Origin: Syncephalis plumigaleata
Taxonomy: Eukaryota > Zoopagomycota > Zoopagomycetes > Zoopagales > Piptocephalidaceae
Length of the DNA: 64,000 nucleotides
Direction of reading: 5' to 3'
Assembly: GCA_025201365.1 (NCBI GenBank)
Contig: JAIXMF010000002.1
Location: 2,285,015 to 2,349,014 of the forward strand
Shown: positions 1 through 12,172 of the stretch, in pieces
Position numbering within the stretch: the stretch's first letter is position 1
Layout of the letters: the number at the start of each line of letters is the position of its first letter
Notes under the pieces: generated by a model
Told to the model about the DNA's origin: nothing
Seen by the model: only the letters and a program-made list of their open reading frames with translations
Databases searched by the model: none
Position numbers and translations under genes: made by a program

Positions 1-542
1 GCACGCGAGCACGTCTGTCCCGAGTGCGGTCGTGCCTTTCAACGAGCCGAACATGTGCGGCGACATCAGCGCACTCACACGAACGAGCGTCCTTTTGTTT
101 GTCCGCATCAGGATTGCGGTCGTGCATTTGGTCGATCCGACAATTTGAACGCACATTTACGCAGTCATGAAAAGAAGCAAAAGAAGTATAATTACAATCG
201 CAGCTTAAGACAACGCAATGTTTTCCGTAATTTCATATTTCACGTTGACATGAACAAGACAAATGAGTATGAAACTGACAATACAAGCTTACTACACCAC
301 AATGATGGTTGCCGGTGTATAATAATCCGAATGATTTCACCGGTATGCTAGATAGACCGTATTGGATGGCGTATGATGATGGCTCGGAGGAGCATACCGG
401 TCTATCTCCAGTGGCCTCATTCAACGGTCATAGCAAGTCTGTCTCTCCAGACTCGACTATTTCTCACTCATCATCATCAACATCATCATCATCAGTACCA
501 GGCTATTGCTCAAATACACCATCTTTATCGCCATCTTTCTAA
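1..542 (+). CDS. C2H2 zinc-finger transcription factor (3' part; 5' end outside window)
   Basis: The reading frame is open from base 1 and encodes two adjacent C2H2 fingers: Cx2Cx12Hx3H, then Cx4Cx12Hx3H, joined by an HTNERPF linker of the TGEKP type. Paired fingers with RAEHVRRH and RSDNLNAH helices resemble stress or carbon regulators of the Msn2/Rst2/CreA kind, so nuclear DNA binding is expected; targets cannot be inferred. After the fingers the frame becomes non-coding-like and hits a stop near 349. A Ser/His-rich tail in another frame runs to a stop at 540-542, so an intron is inferred, roughly 227-351 (gtaattt...gctag); the junction is uncertain. The tail has Ser-Pro sites and a poly-Ser run, as is usual for these factors. 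The N-terminal part lies outside the window. Confidence 0.75.
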
Positions 543-1050
543 TTATGCTAATCTCGTATCATTACTATCACTATTCATATAATGGTGCATATCTGTCGTG
601 TTCAGGTAACACCGATGACCGTAAAATGTCATTATATGCACCACACTTGTTCATTTGTTATTAATCCATAGCAACGTATACGCAAACACCTATCTACTTG
701 TTTACCTTCATATCTATCTACCTTCATATACGTACATATACACATGCATATTTGTCGTTATCTTCTTTTTACACTATTAGTTATTTTTTTTGTTTCTTTC
801 CCTCGTGGAACACGTAATAATTTAAGCAACCTTTTTGTTGCTGTCGCTTCATCTAAGCAATCAAGTAGCGTTCACTTTGAAGTTACGCTAATGATGAAGA
901 ATATATCGATTATTGCAAATGCGCACAATTATTGCGAATGACATATAATAAATAAGTATTCAACTATACTGAAATGAGACACATCAGACGTGACAACAAT
1001 ATTATATACACGTCATGATACGCTTATATCCATTTGCAATTACAATGTAA
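543..1050. other. intergenic, convergent gene ends
   Basis: About 500 bp between the stop of the zinc-finger gene and the stop of the oppositely oriented kinase gene. AT-rich, only short frames without family resemblance. It must hold both 3' untranslated regions. Confidence 0.5.
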
Positions 1051-3245
1051 TTATAACTGGTAAATACATGCGCCTGCATCAGCATGACAGACAAATGCTC
1101 TCGTATCAAGATGTACTAGTCCGCCATGTTTGGCGTAATACTCGGTCGAAACACTGGTCAAAAACTGAGTCGCTTGATCTGCTGCAACTAGTGCTATACA
1201 GCAACCGCCCCATCCGGCACCAGTAAGTCTTGCACCATAGGCATTGTACTTTCTATTATTATTACTATCACTACTGCTGTTCATATTATTGCAATGTTCT
1301 TTACTATTACCTGCAGATATCGGTTAATAAATCTAATTCTGGACAGCTACATTCGTAATAGTCTCGACAGCTCGTTTGACTTTGATTCATTAGCTCCCCT
1401 AGCAACTGCGATTAGTTAGCTAGTGTCATGCATACAATCATACATTATTCCTCGTATATAGTACCTGTTTTGAGGTTTGCTGCTGGTCGAGCGAAACATT
1501 CTGATCGGCGATTTCCATGCAAATTTGACGGAAACGACACACTCGCGCTGCCTCAGAATAGACGTGATACGCCCGGTCATACAGTTTCAATTTGCTTATC
1601 CTTACGGGAAACCTAGTAAGATAAGTGTTCGAGAGTTCATTGACCTTCAGTAACAACGGTGACATTTAGTAAATGTATCCGTATTGATCAATCTCGCATT
1701 AATTTACCGTGATTCCTGCTGCCGCCGCTGCTTCCTCCAAAGTGTACGGCGATCGTTTAAATACAATATCCACTTGACTTAGGAATAACTCGAGTGCGTC
1801 TGCATTCTCGCAAACATTGATACTGCTACCGTATCCATTCTTCGACAGCCATTCTTGGGCAACGCTGCGTAACGTGCATTCCTCTAATAAGGATTTATCA
1901 GCATTTGCAATATCGACATTGGCCGGCGATAAATAAAGTCCAAGCGAGTGAGCCAAAACACGAGCAGCCAATCGTGTCTCCAATACACGTATATTAAATT
2001 GGTAATCGGCCGCGGCCACCTTCTCTGACACGACCAACGAATCGATAATAACAATGGCCGATCCATGAGGAAGTGGAATTGGCGTGGCCGATAACGTTGG
2101 TTGAAATCGAATAAATAGCGCATGTTCTTCTTTAGCGAAAAGACTACATGTCTGATCCATTCTATAGTCATCATTATATATATATATATACATAACTTGT
2201 TAATCTTTATATCAAATTTCTAGATGACATACCCGCCACCATTGGTACCAACGTATCGTTCCGAATTGGTGCACATAATTGCAAGTTCACTCTAGTCAAC
2301 GATATAATCATAGGTCATGGTTCTATTTACTCATATTATCTATCCAGTCAACAACTACCTTTGTGAGACGCCAATTGTTAATGGCCATGGTGGCTAATGC
2401 GGATGCTACCACCATTGCAGACGAACTTGATAGTCCAGCACCCTACACGGTATAAACATTATTAGCATCATTGTCGTCATATGACAGTCTTGATAATTAC
2501 CGGTGGTATTGTGCCATCAACGAGTATGTTCATTCCATTGATATTCGCGGCTTTCACATGCTCGACTACACCCTAAATATCATTGTTACTTAGTATTCAA
2601 TTATGTATAGTAAAAGAGAAAGAAGATATTACCCGAATACCGCATTTCACATAGTTGGACCATCGATGCTGTGTTGCATCTACATCACTACACATTGAAT
2701 GCCGGTGCATCAAATTCTCGTACGGTAAATGCTTCCGCCGAATACAGCGAGGGCTGTGTACTGCCACATGTACTATTGCAGTATTATCCTCTATCGATGA
2801 TGTAGATGTATCATTGCGAGCGCACGCTATAATAATATCACGATCTAATGCCACGGGCAATACACCAAATTCAGCATAATCAATATGCTCGCCTATACAT
2901 ACACATACATACATATCACGTATTAGCTTAGATTGATGTTATTAATCAATAAGGAAACAAGCAGTTGATAACTAGCGTGATATTACCAATCAAGTTGACA
3001 CGTCCCGGTGCACGTGTAATAAATTGTGGTGGCTCGCCATAAAGCTTGGTGAACTCCTCGGTAAGCCGTTGATATCGTTGCCTACACCGTTGACGGTAGT
3101 GAGTTGAATAGGAAAGTAGTGCTTACTTGTAAACTAGTAGCTACTATGTTACTTACCCGTCAACTGACGTATTGGTACACCACTGGTGCGGATTGACATC
3201 AACAATGGACACGTAATCACTAGAATTGGCGTAGTTATTTTCCAT
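1051..3245 (-). CDS. galactokinase / GALK2-type GHMP sugar kinase
   Basis: Cytosolic GHMP-family kinase, expected to phosphorylate galactose (first Leloir step) or N-acetylgalactosamine. All three family motifs are present on separate exons: [15 protein letters not shown] near 2900-3025, the ATP loop [10 protein letters not shown] near 2400-2440, and [12 protein letters not shown] near 1200-1240. [20 protein letters not shown] near 1330-1405 is especially close to animal GALK2, so substrate preference is open. The start ATG at 3245 opens a short exon ([12 protein letters not shown]). At least seven exons are needed, with introns around 50-100 bp. The protein should be about 480 residues, normal for the family. 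No frame break was seen. It converges with the zinc-finger gene; no other galactose-pathway gene is nearby. Confidence 0.9.
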
Positions 3246-3604
3246 TAGAATTGTTGTTATATTAAGAGTGGTATTACATGTAATGAACCAACAAAGTCAA
3301 GCTATGGTATTGCTCTCCTTTTTTCTAATGACAGGTATTTATTGATTTCACTTGTTATGATGTCAATGTTTTCCTATTGAATCCTGATTGAGATCAAATC
3401 AGTATTTTGAAACCTACGGAACACGCATGAATCCACGTTGTTTTGGCCGGTTCCATCCGAGCCTCATTCTTCTTATACTGACGTCGCCAAGCGTACTCGC
3501 CTCGTCACTCGCCACCACCCACCACTTCTTATTCTTTCATTTGACAACAAAACACGCTATAGCTCACGTCGCTATTAGTATTATCAAAACTCAAGATCAA
3601 CACC

Positions 3605-4045
3605 ATGCTTTCCATTGTTCGCACCTCTGCTGTTCGCGCGTTGCCAGCACGCACTAGTATGTTGGCAGCAGTTGCTCGTCGTACCTACGCCGACGAAGGT
3701 GCTATTCGTGGTGCCAACGATAGCTTCTCGCAAAAGGTACTAGTTTAATAGTCGTTGTACATCTATGTCTACTATAATTAATCGTTCTTGTATGTATATA
3801 TACACATATATAGGAGAAGGCCATTGAAGATCAATACTTCCGTATGCAAGTAAGTGTTATCAAGTGGATCAAATATGTTTTATTGACTCTATTTGTTATA
3901 GGATGCCGAAAAGTTCAAGCATCTAAAGGAGGAACTAGAAAAGATCAAGAGAGAGAACAGCGCAATTAAGGAGGAGTTGGAGAGCAGAAGAGTAACGGCA
4001 ACGGCAACGGCAACCAGAAGTAATCCTAAATGTTGCATTTATTAG
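3605..4045 (+). CDS. mitochondrial F1F0-ATPase inhibitor (IF1 family)
   Basis: Small matrix protein expected to bind F1-ATPase and block ATP hydrolysis when the proton gradient falls. Three exons (3605-3736, 3814-3849, 3902-4045) splice in frame to 103 residues. The N-terminus is an Arg/Ser/Ala-rich presequence with a likely cleavage near RRTYADEG. The inhibitory segment follows (GANDSFSQKEKAIEDQYFRM), then a charged coiled coil (KFKHLKEELEKIKREN) as in dimerising IF1. The C-terminal tail contains a hexanucleotide repeat (acggca) encoding a Thr-Ala run and is not conserved; the real end could differ if a further intron exists. It lies divergently from the sugar kinase with about 360 bp between their starts. 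Confidence 0.85.
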
Positions 4046-4531
4046 TGCTACTTCATAAAGGACATGATCATTGCAGTAGTGTTATTTGTGAATCTATTCT
4101 ATACATCAAATATCATGAGACAATGATTTGAATACTTAGTTGGATTGTCGAGTTCTTATTATTAAACAAGCCACTACTACCAAAGAGTCATTATATTAGC
4201 AATATATATATAGTCAAATGTATAGAATTACTAATGATGTAAATGAATTTACTTGGCATTTATTATCCTACTTCATATTACATTGATTCATTAGTCATTT
4301 GCTGAAAGGTAAAGCAATGCAACTATCTACTGATAAATGATACGTATATGTTTATTTGTTAGTTTGTTTAAATCAAAATTATTCGATGAAATAGAGAATG
4401 AAATGACGGGTGCAATAGATCGATTATAATAATTGTATATCAGTCCTAAATATAATAGATAATGATATGGTTATTGAAATGGAGATTGACTACTCAGCCT
4501 ATAGATAGCTGCAATATCATCCGGTAGAGGT
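4046..4531. other. intergenic, convergent gene ends
   Basis: About 485 bp of AT-rich sequence between two converging genes. No coding frame, RNA gene or repeat was recognised. Confidence 0.5.
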
Positions 4532-6089
4532 TTAGTGTTCATGATAATTGTCGTTGTCATTGTCGCCTATCACATTGACTCGATTTGTTGTTGCTGCTGC
4601 TGCTGCGGTGGTGGTGGTGGTGCTCGAGTCCTCCACGGCAGTTACTCCTCGTTTCAATTGCACGACCTCCTTGATGACCTCGACTGGCTCGAATACACAA
4701 CGTACCAAAAGATTCTGCTGTGCTTGTTGCACGCGTTGCTGCTCCAACCAGTCCTCTGCGCTATTGACTCGTTCCTCGACGACGGCCACTCGTTCTGCCA
4801 CTTGTATGCGTTCGTGTTCCTCATGACGAGCCATTGTTTTAACACGGCGTACCGCACGCTCCACATTGTTTAGCATTTCATTCTTGACCGCTTGCATGTC
4901 GTCCTCGCGTATAACGAGCAATCGAAGCTCGGCCACTTGATCCTCGACGTCAGCCAATTGCAAGCGAATACGGTCAGCCTCATGGGGACTCCAGCTTAAC
5001 TCGCGTCGTAATCGTGCCGCACGTCGACGCAACATATCCACCACATGGAACATGGGACGAACTGACGCGACCAACACGTATAGTAGAATGCTACCCGATG
5101 GCACACGTTGTAACGCGGTCAAATAGGAGCGCGTCTGCTGCAGTAACAAAGCGGAGGCAAGTGGGGCCACAAAAGTTACGGCCAATGCCACATGCTCGCG
5201 ATGTCGAAGTTGCTCCAAGTGTTTCCTACCTCGCTTCCGTAGTAGGTTGACCTGCGCTTGCAGACGTGCTCCCTCATAGATATCCCATGGTATCTGCGTG
5301 ACGTAGTAGAGAACCCAGCCTACGGCAAGTAACGTGACAGCATCACCCCAGCCCTGAGCCGTGCCAAAAACAACGATCCTACAGCGGGTAGTATTGCCAA
5401 TAGAATGGGTATTTGACCTGCCTGACCTGTAGTCATATGATTATTCTCCATAGTGTCGCTGCCATATCCATGCTGATTCAGATAATCCTCCATATTACTT
5501 GCAGTAGCTCCAGCGGTATAGGAGCGCTGCTTACGCTCCATGTTCTCCCTTACATTCGATAATAATTCTCGTTCCTCTTCAGTCCATGCATCATCGCTTT
5601 CATCGGATAGATTATGGTCTGTAGTCTTTTGAGAATGACGATGATGACGTTGACGCTGACGATATCCCTCGGGACCTGGACGCACATTAACAAACATGCC
5701 CGTACTATGAGCATTTGGCTCGATAATACGCGAACGTTTATCGGATTCGGCAGACATGTCGGTCAATGAGCCTGCATCCAAATCGCTGGTTCCTGTAATA
5801 TTCGATGAATCAAATGTCTATTACAATAATAATAAACTCGATATTAGTCATTAAATAGGTAACAGTTTTGTTGCTAGCTAGGTGGTAATACTAGATTGTC
5901 GTATGACTTTAACAAATAGTAAAAGTAGATGACGCAACAATGTAATATTCCATAGAATACTAGTATTACTTATGAGAGGAATCATAGTAATAGTATGTTG
6001 TACGTAACCCTAACTGTTAATAATATAATACTTGCCTTCGTTTCTCGCTCCCCTTCTTGTTGCTGTTGCCTACTACTACTGCTAGCCAT
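4532..6089 (-). CDS. conserved fungal membrane/coiled-coil protein, paralogue A, with single-base frame break
   Basis: Function unknown. Exon 1 (6089-6036, 18 codons) joins 5817 across an intron with a GC donor (AAG|GCAAGT). The frame then codes an acidic/basic disordered N-terminus and a first membrane segment (IPILLAILPAVGSL). The frame is lost at five A at 5366-5370 (plus strand). It resumes one base out with FGTAQGWGDAVTLL, IPWDIYEGARLQ, two hydrophobic segments (VALAVTFVAPLASALLL, ILLYVLVASVRPMFHV), a long coiled coil and an Ala/Thr tail. One extra base would give 447 codons in register with its head-to-head paralogue at 7204-8593. The family is one I recall as conserved hypothetical membrane proteins of fungi (WP..PP.G....G..D.WSD, then PW.LY). 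Assembly error and true pseudogene both remain possible. Confidence 0.7.
5818..6035 (-). other. GC-AG intron in paralogue A
   Basis: Read on the minus strand, exon 1 ends ...ACG AAG and the intron begins gcaagtatt, ending ...gtaatag. Phase 0 is required to enter the downstream frame (T F D S S N). The nearby GT two bases further gives the wrong phase and an immediate stop. Length 218 bp. Confidence 0.6.
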
Positions 6090-7203
6090 AATAATGAAAA
6101 GAAAGTTGGACTGCCTTCGTTGCGGTCGTTAAATTTATTATAATAATTACTACTACAGCTACTTCTTCTTCTACTATTACCAGTATTATTCAGAGAAAAG
6201 GGGAATATAAAAGAGAAATGCCACTTTTATTGTAGCAGATAGTAAGGCAAGTAGCATCTGAATCAAAATAACAGTGACAGTGATAACAACAATGTGTATA
6301 CCCTTTTTCTCTCTTCCTCTCTCCCTTTTACGTTCTACTATCCTGTTTGCCTACAGAAATCGATCAAGCAGAAATGATCAGCTAGTTTCTCTCTCTCTCT
6401 TTCTGTCCTATGCTTCACATGTCGAGAAAAGAGGATAGAGGGGCACATTCTTCGGATCACAACTTATCTCATAGAATAACATGTGAATAATAATAAAAAA
6501 CGAAAAAAGTAGCCAGTAAGTCTGCCTGTCACATTTAGAAGTTGGTCTATTTCTGTTATTAGGCAATACATGTACCAGCCATGTTCAAGTATGAAGGCCA
6601 AGTTGGTTGCATTGGTTATGGTACACTCGTTGTATTAAAAATGATTAAGATAGAATACTAGAAAGTTAAAAGTGCCACATCCCATTCTACATCATCAGTA
6701 TCACTATCAATATCAATATCAGTATCAGTAGCATACGTAGTGATTACATGCAGTCTGTGTAGCCATCGAATACAGTAATGGTATACGAGTGAGTTACTTT
6801 GCACGGATGTACGTATCCATTTTCGCTTCCTCTTCATTTGTTGCTATTACTGGTATCTGCACGCACACACACGCATCTGCCCCATCTTTAATACTTTCTC
6901 TCTCTCTCTCTCTCGACGTTTGTTCCCTTTAGTACTTGTATGTTTAACGTTGTTTTTCACCACACATACTTGTCATTCCCTTTATGCGCTAGTGTACTAG
7001 TTGTCCACGCTAGTAACTATTATGTAAACAAGAGTCAGACCAAGTCTAGTGATACATATAATTATTAGGTTCTACTTTTGTTAGTTTACGGGAGAAACAT
7101 TTTCAGTGTTGTTTTGTAATAGGGGACAGGGTTCTACCACTACCGCCATTACGTATTATATCGACTATTTGTACGTAAAGCTAGTTAGTTAGTGGTTCAC
7201 GTT
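6090..7203. promoter_or_regulatory. shared 5' region between divergent paralogues
   Basis: About 1.1 kb between the two start codons of the head-to-head paralogues. AT-rich, with several CT-rich runs (for example 6895-6915). It must contain promoters and 5' leaders for both genes; no specific site was identified. Confidence 0.4.
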
Positions 7204-8593
7204 ATGTCGCAACAGCAACAGCACCACCAACAGCAACGCTCACATTCATCGACTACTCGTCCATCAGCCATATCATCCGGTGATCATTATCCAATGCCTT
7301 CGAAAACTAGTGTGCCATTACGTCGTTCTAGTCGATCGGCTAGTCCTACTACTGCTACCACTACAAATTCTGCCAATACTTCATGGATGAATCGATTACG
7401 TAGTGCTGCCAACCAAATGACTGGTAAAAAATCTGATGATAACAATCCATCAGATACGCATTATTATGCATCACACAGAGGAATGCCGTCGTCATCAGCA
7501 TCCATTGCTGGCACATCGAAACGACGTCAATCTATGGAAGATGTACCATCGATGAGTAATGAGCAGAACAGTACAAACTGGCCAATATTCATGCTAGTCA
7601 TACCACCTATCGGTTCACTATTTATTGGAACGGCGCAGGATTGGAGTGATAGTATTGCACTTGTACTCATTGGTCTATATCTGTATCATTTAGTTAAGGG
7701 TAAGTGTACCTTTACACTAGCAAGAAGAAGAAGAAACATGAACGCTTATCCTATTGTTTAATCGTATATTGTTGACAGTACCTTGGGAGTTATACTATGC
7801 GGCGCAAACGGATGCTGCCATGCGTAACTCGGCTACCTCCATCCATGCCACACCCGATCAGCGTAGGGCGTTGGCTCGTCTTAAACAGCAGGAGAGACTC
7901 TCGTTAGCCATGGTATTGCTAGCACCGTTGTTGGGCGGATTTATCCTTCATCTGGCCAAGAGCTACTTGGTTATCGCCCAGTATTTGACGCCGAGCCATA
8001 TCATGCTCTATGTCATTGTAGTCTCCATCCGTCCCATCAATCACCTCATTCATATTCTACAGGGACGAGCAGTGGAATTGCATCGCGATATCACCTGGCG
8101 AGACACGGATGCCGCACAATTGCGTCGTCGTCTTGACCAGCTGGAGTTGTCGTTACGTGAATTGCGCTTGGCATGTGCCACCGAGGATGATATCGATATG
8201 CTCAAGGAAGAGGTGCACACCGTACTGGATCAAATCGCTCGTGGTAGTCGTCATCATGCTCGTCGAGAGCAAAAGGAGCTCAATCTATCGGCTAATCGTA
8301 TTGATGCAGCCGAGGAACGTGTACGCGAGGTCGAGGAATGGTGCGAACGTCAACGAGCACGGCAATCGCACAGTATGATTGTCCGATTTGTATGGGAACC
8401 TGTATGCCTATTCAGAGATGCCATCGGTGTAGCGGGTGTGCCACTACTAGGATTTGGTGGATTAATCGGTGGTGGTAGCAGTAGTGCTAATAGCAACAAA
8501 TCAGCAAAGAATATGAATACTGCTAAATCATCGTATGGCACGCATGGTAACATTCATCATGAACATTTGAATGACAAATTACCGAGACAATAA
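7204..8593 (+). CDS. conserved fungal membrane/coiled-coil protein, paralogue B (intact)
   Basis: Function unknown. Two exons (7204-7699, 7779-8593) splice in phase 1 to 436 residues. The start ATG at 7204 opens a Gln/His/Ser-rich disordered region of about 120 residues. The conserved core follows: WPIFMLVIPPIGSLFIGTAQ, a second hydrophobic stretch (IALVLIGLYLYHLV), PWELYYA, then two more segments (LAMVLLAPLLGGFILHL and IMLYVIVVSIRPINHLI) and a heptad-like coiled coil to about residue 380. The C-terminus has a Gly-rich hydrophobic patch (LLGFGGLIGGG) and a polar tail. Membrane topology with a cytosolic coiled coil is inferred. The 79-bp intron interrupts the HLVK/VPWELY junction, a site where paralogue A has no intron. 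Confidence 0.85.
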
Positions 8594-9117
8594 TAGCAAT
8601 ATATCAATACTGCTATTATTATTATTATTATATCCCATCTTATTATCTATTTTTATTTGTGACAGTCTATCAATATTCGTATAATGTTATACAAGTGAAC
8701 AGCTTCTAGTATTAAATTCTTTCTATTAAACACGATTATACTAGAAATAATTGCTAATATTATCATTAAATGACAACATTCGATGACATTACAAATGGAG
8801 AGCGTCATGTGGTATAAAGATTTAACAACCGCCCTATAATGATAATAACAGGTTATTTGCCTGCCATACCCGTGATGTCTATTCGGTCATCTTTATCGTC
8901 ATTCCTGTTTAATACAATGTGCTTGTCATTCCATTACATTTCTCGCTTGTTCCCTTCTGCTATTCCACTTTGTTCTTTCTTTATTCTACTTTCTATTTGT
9001 GGCGCAGTACAAGTTTGATGTTCATCTTGCGTGCCATTCTCTAAATCCAACCAATTAACATCTAGTAGTAGTAGTAGTAGTAGTAGTAATCTATCAACGA
9101 GTATAACCAGTTTTGAA
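8594..9117. other. intergenic / 5' leader region
   Basis: About 520 bp between two genes on the same strand. AT-rich 3' sequence, then CT-rich sequence toward the next gene. A Ser-coding (agt)n run at 9064-9088 lies just upstream of the chosen ATG and could belong to an N-terminal extension if an upstream exon exists. Confidence 0.4.
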
Positions 9118-10870
9118 ATGGCAATGATGCCTACTGATTCATCATATCATAGTCAACATCGACATTCGTCATCAAACGTGTCATCATTTACTACTGCTAC
9201 TGCTACTGCTACTGCTACTGGTAGTGACAGTAATAATAGTCATAGAATGTATCTAACTGGTTATTGGTATGGCACAAAAGGTGTATCTTATGCGCTACTC
9301 GTATTGTTATTATTAACAGTATCTGTCATTGCTATGGCTGCCATCATGTTGTATCTTGTTTTATGGTTCACTTGGATTGACAGCAATCCATTGGCACCAA
9401 TGAACGCATTGGAATATGCTGCATCTACCATTGATGGCACATCATCATCATCACCATCATCATTGACAACCCATATCAAGTCTCATAGAACAGGATGGAC
9501 AGCAATTCATGCAGTATCACTGAATAGTCACAACAGGAATGGCAGTATTAAACGAAAATATGTCATTTCAGAGAATGGATTACGATCTAATCATCATCAT
9601 CAACAAGGATGGCCTTCTATATCTCGACTATTGTCGCCTAGTGTCAAAGGCAGCATAGGTGACAATGTCGATAACGATCGCCGCTTATCGCCAAGTAATA
9701 GTTTGAATACAAATCATGCTAATAAACTACTTGATCTACATCGTAGTTCCTCGCAAACTAACATGAAATCGAGCATGGTGGCCTCGCAAGGACAAGACCG
9801 CGTACCTGTCGAGTTATTTGTTATGGCACGTTGTCCCGATGCCCGAGTGTGTGAGGCGACGTTTGATCGTATTCGTAAGTGTGCTCGTTTTAATGTGTGT
9901 GCCGTGTAACGTAATACAGCAAAACTAACCAACCATGCTATTGCTTCTATGGTGCGTGTGTGTCACACCATTATCATCGACAATCATGAATGCCATGCCT
10001 GTGTGCCCATTCTAATCTTGCCTATTGGCAATGTACACGTACCCATACACGTATACACACGTATACTCGCTCACTCACTCACTCACTCGCTTCCTTCCTT
10101 CCTTCCTTCCTTCCTTTTCTTTATCCCTTTGTACAATGCATGAATAAATGATTGAATGTAGTCTCGCGCGTCGGTGACATTATTGATATACGCTTGACGT
10201 ATATCGCTCAATTAGCGCCTTCCGGCGAAGCAGTAGAGCCCACCTGCATGCACGGGCCACTGGAATGCCTAGCAGCTCGACAGCAATTGTGCGTTGCGCA
10301 TGGCGCCACGGCTGATGCGGAACCGTCTCCCGTTGCCGTGTGGTACCGGTTTGTTCGTTGTCAAAATCAACATAGAGAGGACGTGGGATCTTCATGGCTT
10401 GCCGAATACTGCGCCGACAAGGTAGGCTTGCGCTATGCGGGTCCGCTACAAACGTGTGCTGAAGGCTCGCGTGGCCTCTCTCTTCTCGTGGAGAGTGCTC
10501 GCCGTGCCATCCTCAAGAATGTTCAGTAAGTAGTAGTGCATGGCGAGAAATGTTTATCGCGACAATGACTAATATCATCATCATCGTTATCAATGATAAT
10601 CATCATCTCAACCATACATTCTCGTTATCTTGCTGTATTTTATGCTTTATTTCTTCCCATTGTACGCAACTTGAATTGCACGGCATCGGTAGCACAAGCT
10701 GTACGGTCTATCTCGAAGACAAGCCACGTTGCGTTCGCGATGGCGGTGTATGGCGTGAATGTCCAGCAGGTTCTACGGCCGATGCCTTCACGCGCAATAT
10801 TTGTCGCATCTATCGGCAATCTCATACAACATGGCCATTGGCATGTCATCAAAACCAGGTTATCGATTAA
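9118..10870 (+). CDS. membrane-anchored GILT-family (thiol reductase-like) protein
   Basis: Related to gamma-interferon-inducible lysosomal thiol reductases, which reduce disulphides in lysosome-like compartments. Three exons (9118-9874, 10162-10525, 10693-10870) give 432 residues in frame. A disordered Ser-rich N-terminus precedes one membrane segment (YALLVLLLLTVSVIAMAAIM), so a type II topology is likely. The lumenal domain has VELFVMARCPDARVC, CMHGPLECL and CTVYLEDKPRCVRDGG. The redox site is CPDARVC, Cx5C rather than CxxC; a CPDA-type site is, as I recall, typical of the fungal branch, so reductase activity is uncertain. The C-terminus may be longer: CAG|gttatc could splice to 11003, adding a Cys-rich exon ending at 11197. 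The start is the first in-frame ATG after an upstream stop at 9016. Confidence 0.8.
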
Positions 10871-12172
10871 AACACAGCGACGAATCAGCATCATCGCAAT
10901 GGTAGCATTGCTACAGACACACACATACACACTAGTACAATAAAAGCAACTCGATGAATTATGGTTTTTTTTCTCTCTCTCTTTATTATAATTACTCTAT
11001 AGGATGGATCGATATCCTGGGTTGACAAGCAAGAAAAAACTTGTTCACAATGCCACGATGCTACTGTGCCAAGCAGGCCTAACAACTATCTAGACCATTC
11101 GTGCATTCGTGCAGGCTGCATACTCGTTTTTTTACGTTCGTTTATCGTTGCGTATTTGACCGAAACACGGCACATCACACAGTACATCAGAGTGTAGGTC
11201 GCAGCGTCACCTTTGTTTGCTTATAGGTGCGCTCGGCATTTTTGCCAAGCACACGCATTTAATTGCCATTTTTTGTGATGCACGTACGTGGCCTTTATCT
11301 CTTCCAGGAAATACTCACACACACACTTTCATACACGTACGGAGGCAATCTAAAGAAAGGCTCGTTTTGATAGGCCAACCGATCGTATATACGTACGTAC
11401 GTATGTATGTTTGTATGTATGGATAGTAGTAGCAATAGTAATAGTAGTAGCAGCAGTAGTAGTAGTAGGCGTGTCCGGATAGTCCTCGTAGACTACGAAC
11501 AAAAAGAGCGAGAGACGACGATGATTTAAGCTTGGCAGTTACGCACGAAAATCTCGGACTATCTCGATTCCGGAGACTGTTGCCCCTTTTCATTCATTAG
11601 CAGAGGAACACACCTTATAGTACTAATAACAATAATATATACGCCACACTAATCTAGTGATCGACCGATTACTACCAGATACCACCTACCTATTCGTATA
11701 CATCCTACTGTTTTTTTAGTTTCTTCTTAGTTTATTGTTTTTGTTATTTTGGAATCTTCTTGAAACACTTTTGCGGTTACTCCCCTCTACATTTCATCTA
11801 TCGTCGTGGTTGTTGTTGTTGTTGTTGTTGTTTTCTGTTCTCTACGCACATCTTGATCGCTCTGTAACTGGGTAATACAGCTATTATTTTGGTTGCGTTC
11901 GTAAGAAAGAGCCAACTCTGGTGGTTATTACATATCGAATCATCATCATCATCATCATCATCATTATCATTTCATCTATTTCAATTCGTATCTTTCTTCT
12001 CTTACTCTCTCTCTATCTGTCTTTCTATCGGTTCAGTTTTACATATACACATTATTTGTGCTCTTATTATAATCGATTTTTGTTTGCCATATCATCGACA
12101 GGGTAGTATTACAGTTTAACCGTATACCGTAGTAGTAGTTCGTTCGTTGTAGTACTAGAACACTAGTAGGCT
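10871..12172. other. intergenic, with a possible extra exon and simple repeats
   Basis: About 1.3 kb. Bases 11003-11197 are open (64 codons) directly after a good acceptor (ctctatag) and encode a Cys-rich stretch (TCSQCHDATVPS), a candidate alternative last exon of the GILT-like gene. Otherwise there are simple repeats: acgtacgtacgt/atgtatgt at 11389-11418, gtt repeats near 11810-11832, and atc repeats at 11938-11963. CT-rich leader sequence precedes the next gene. Confidence 0.4.
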
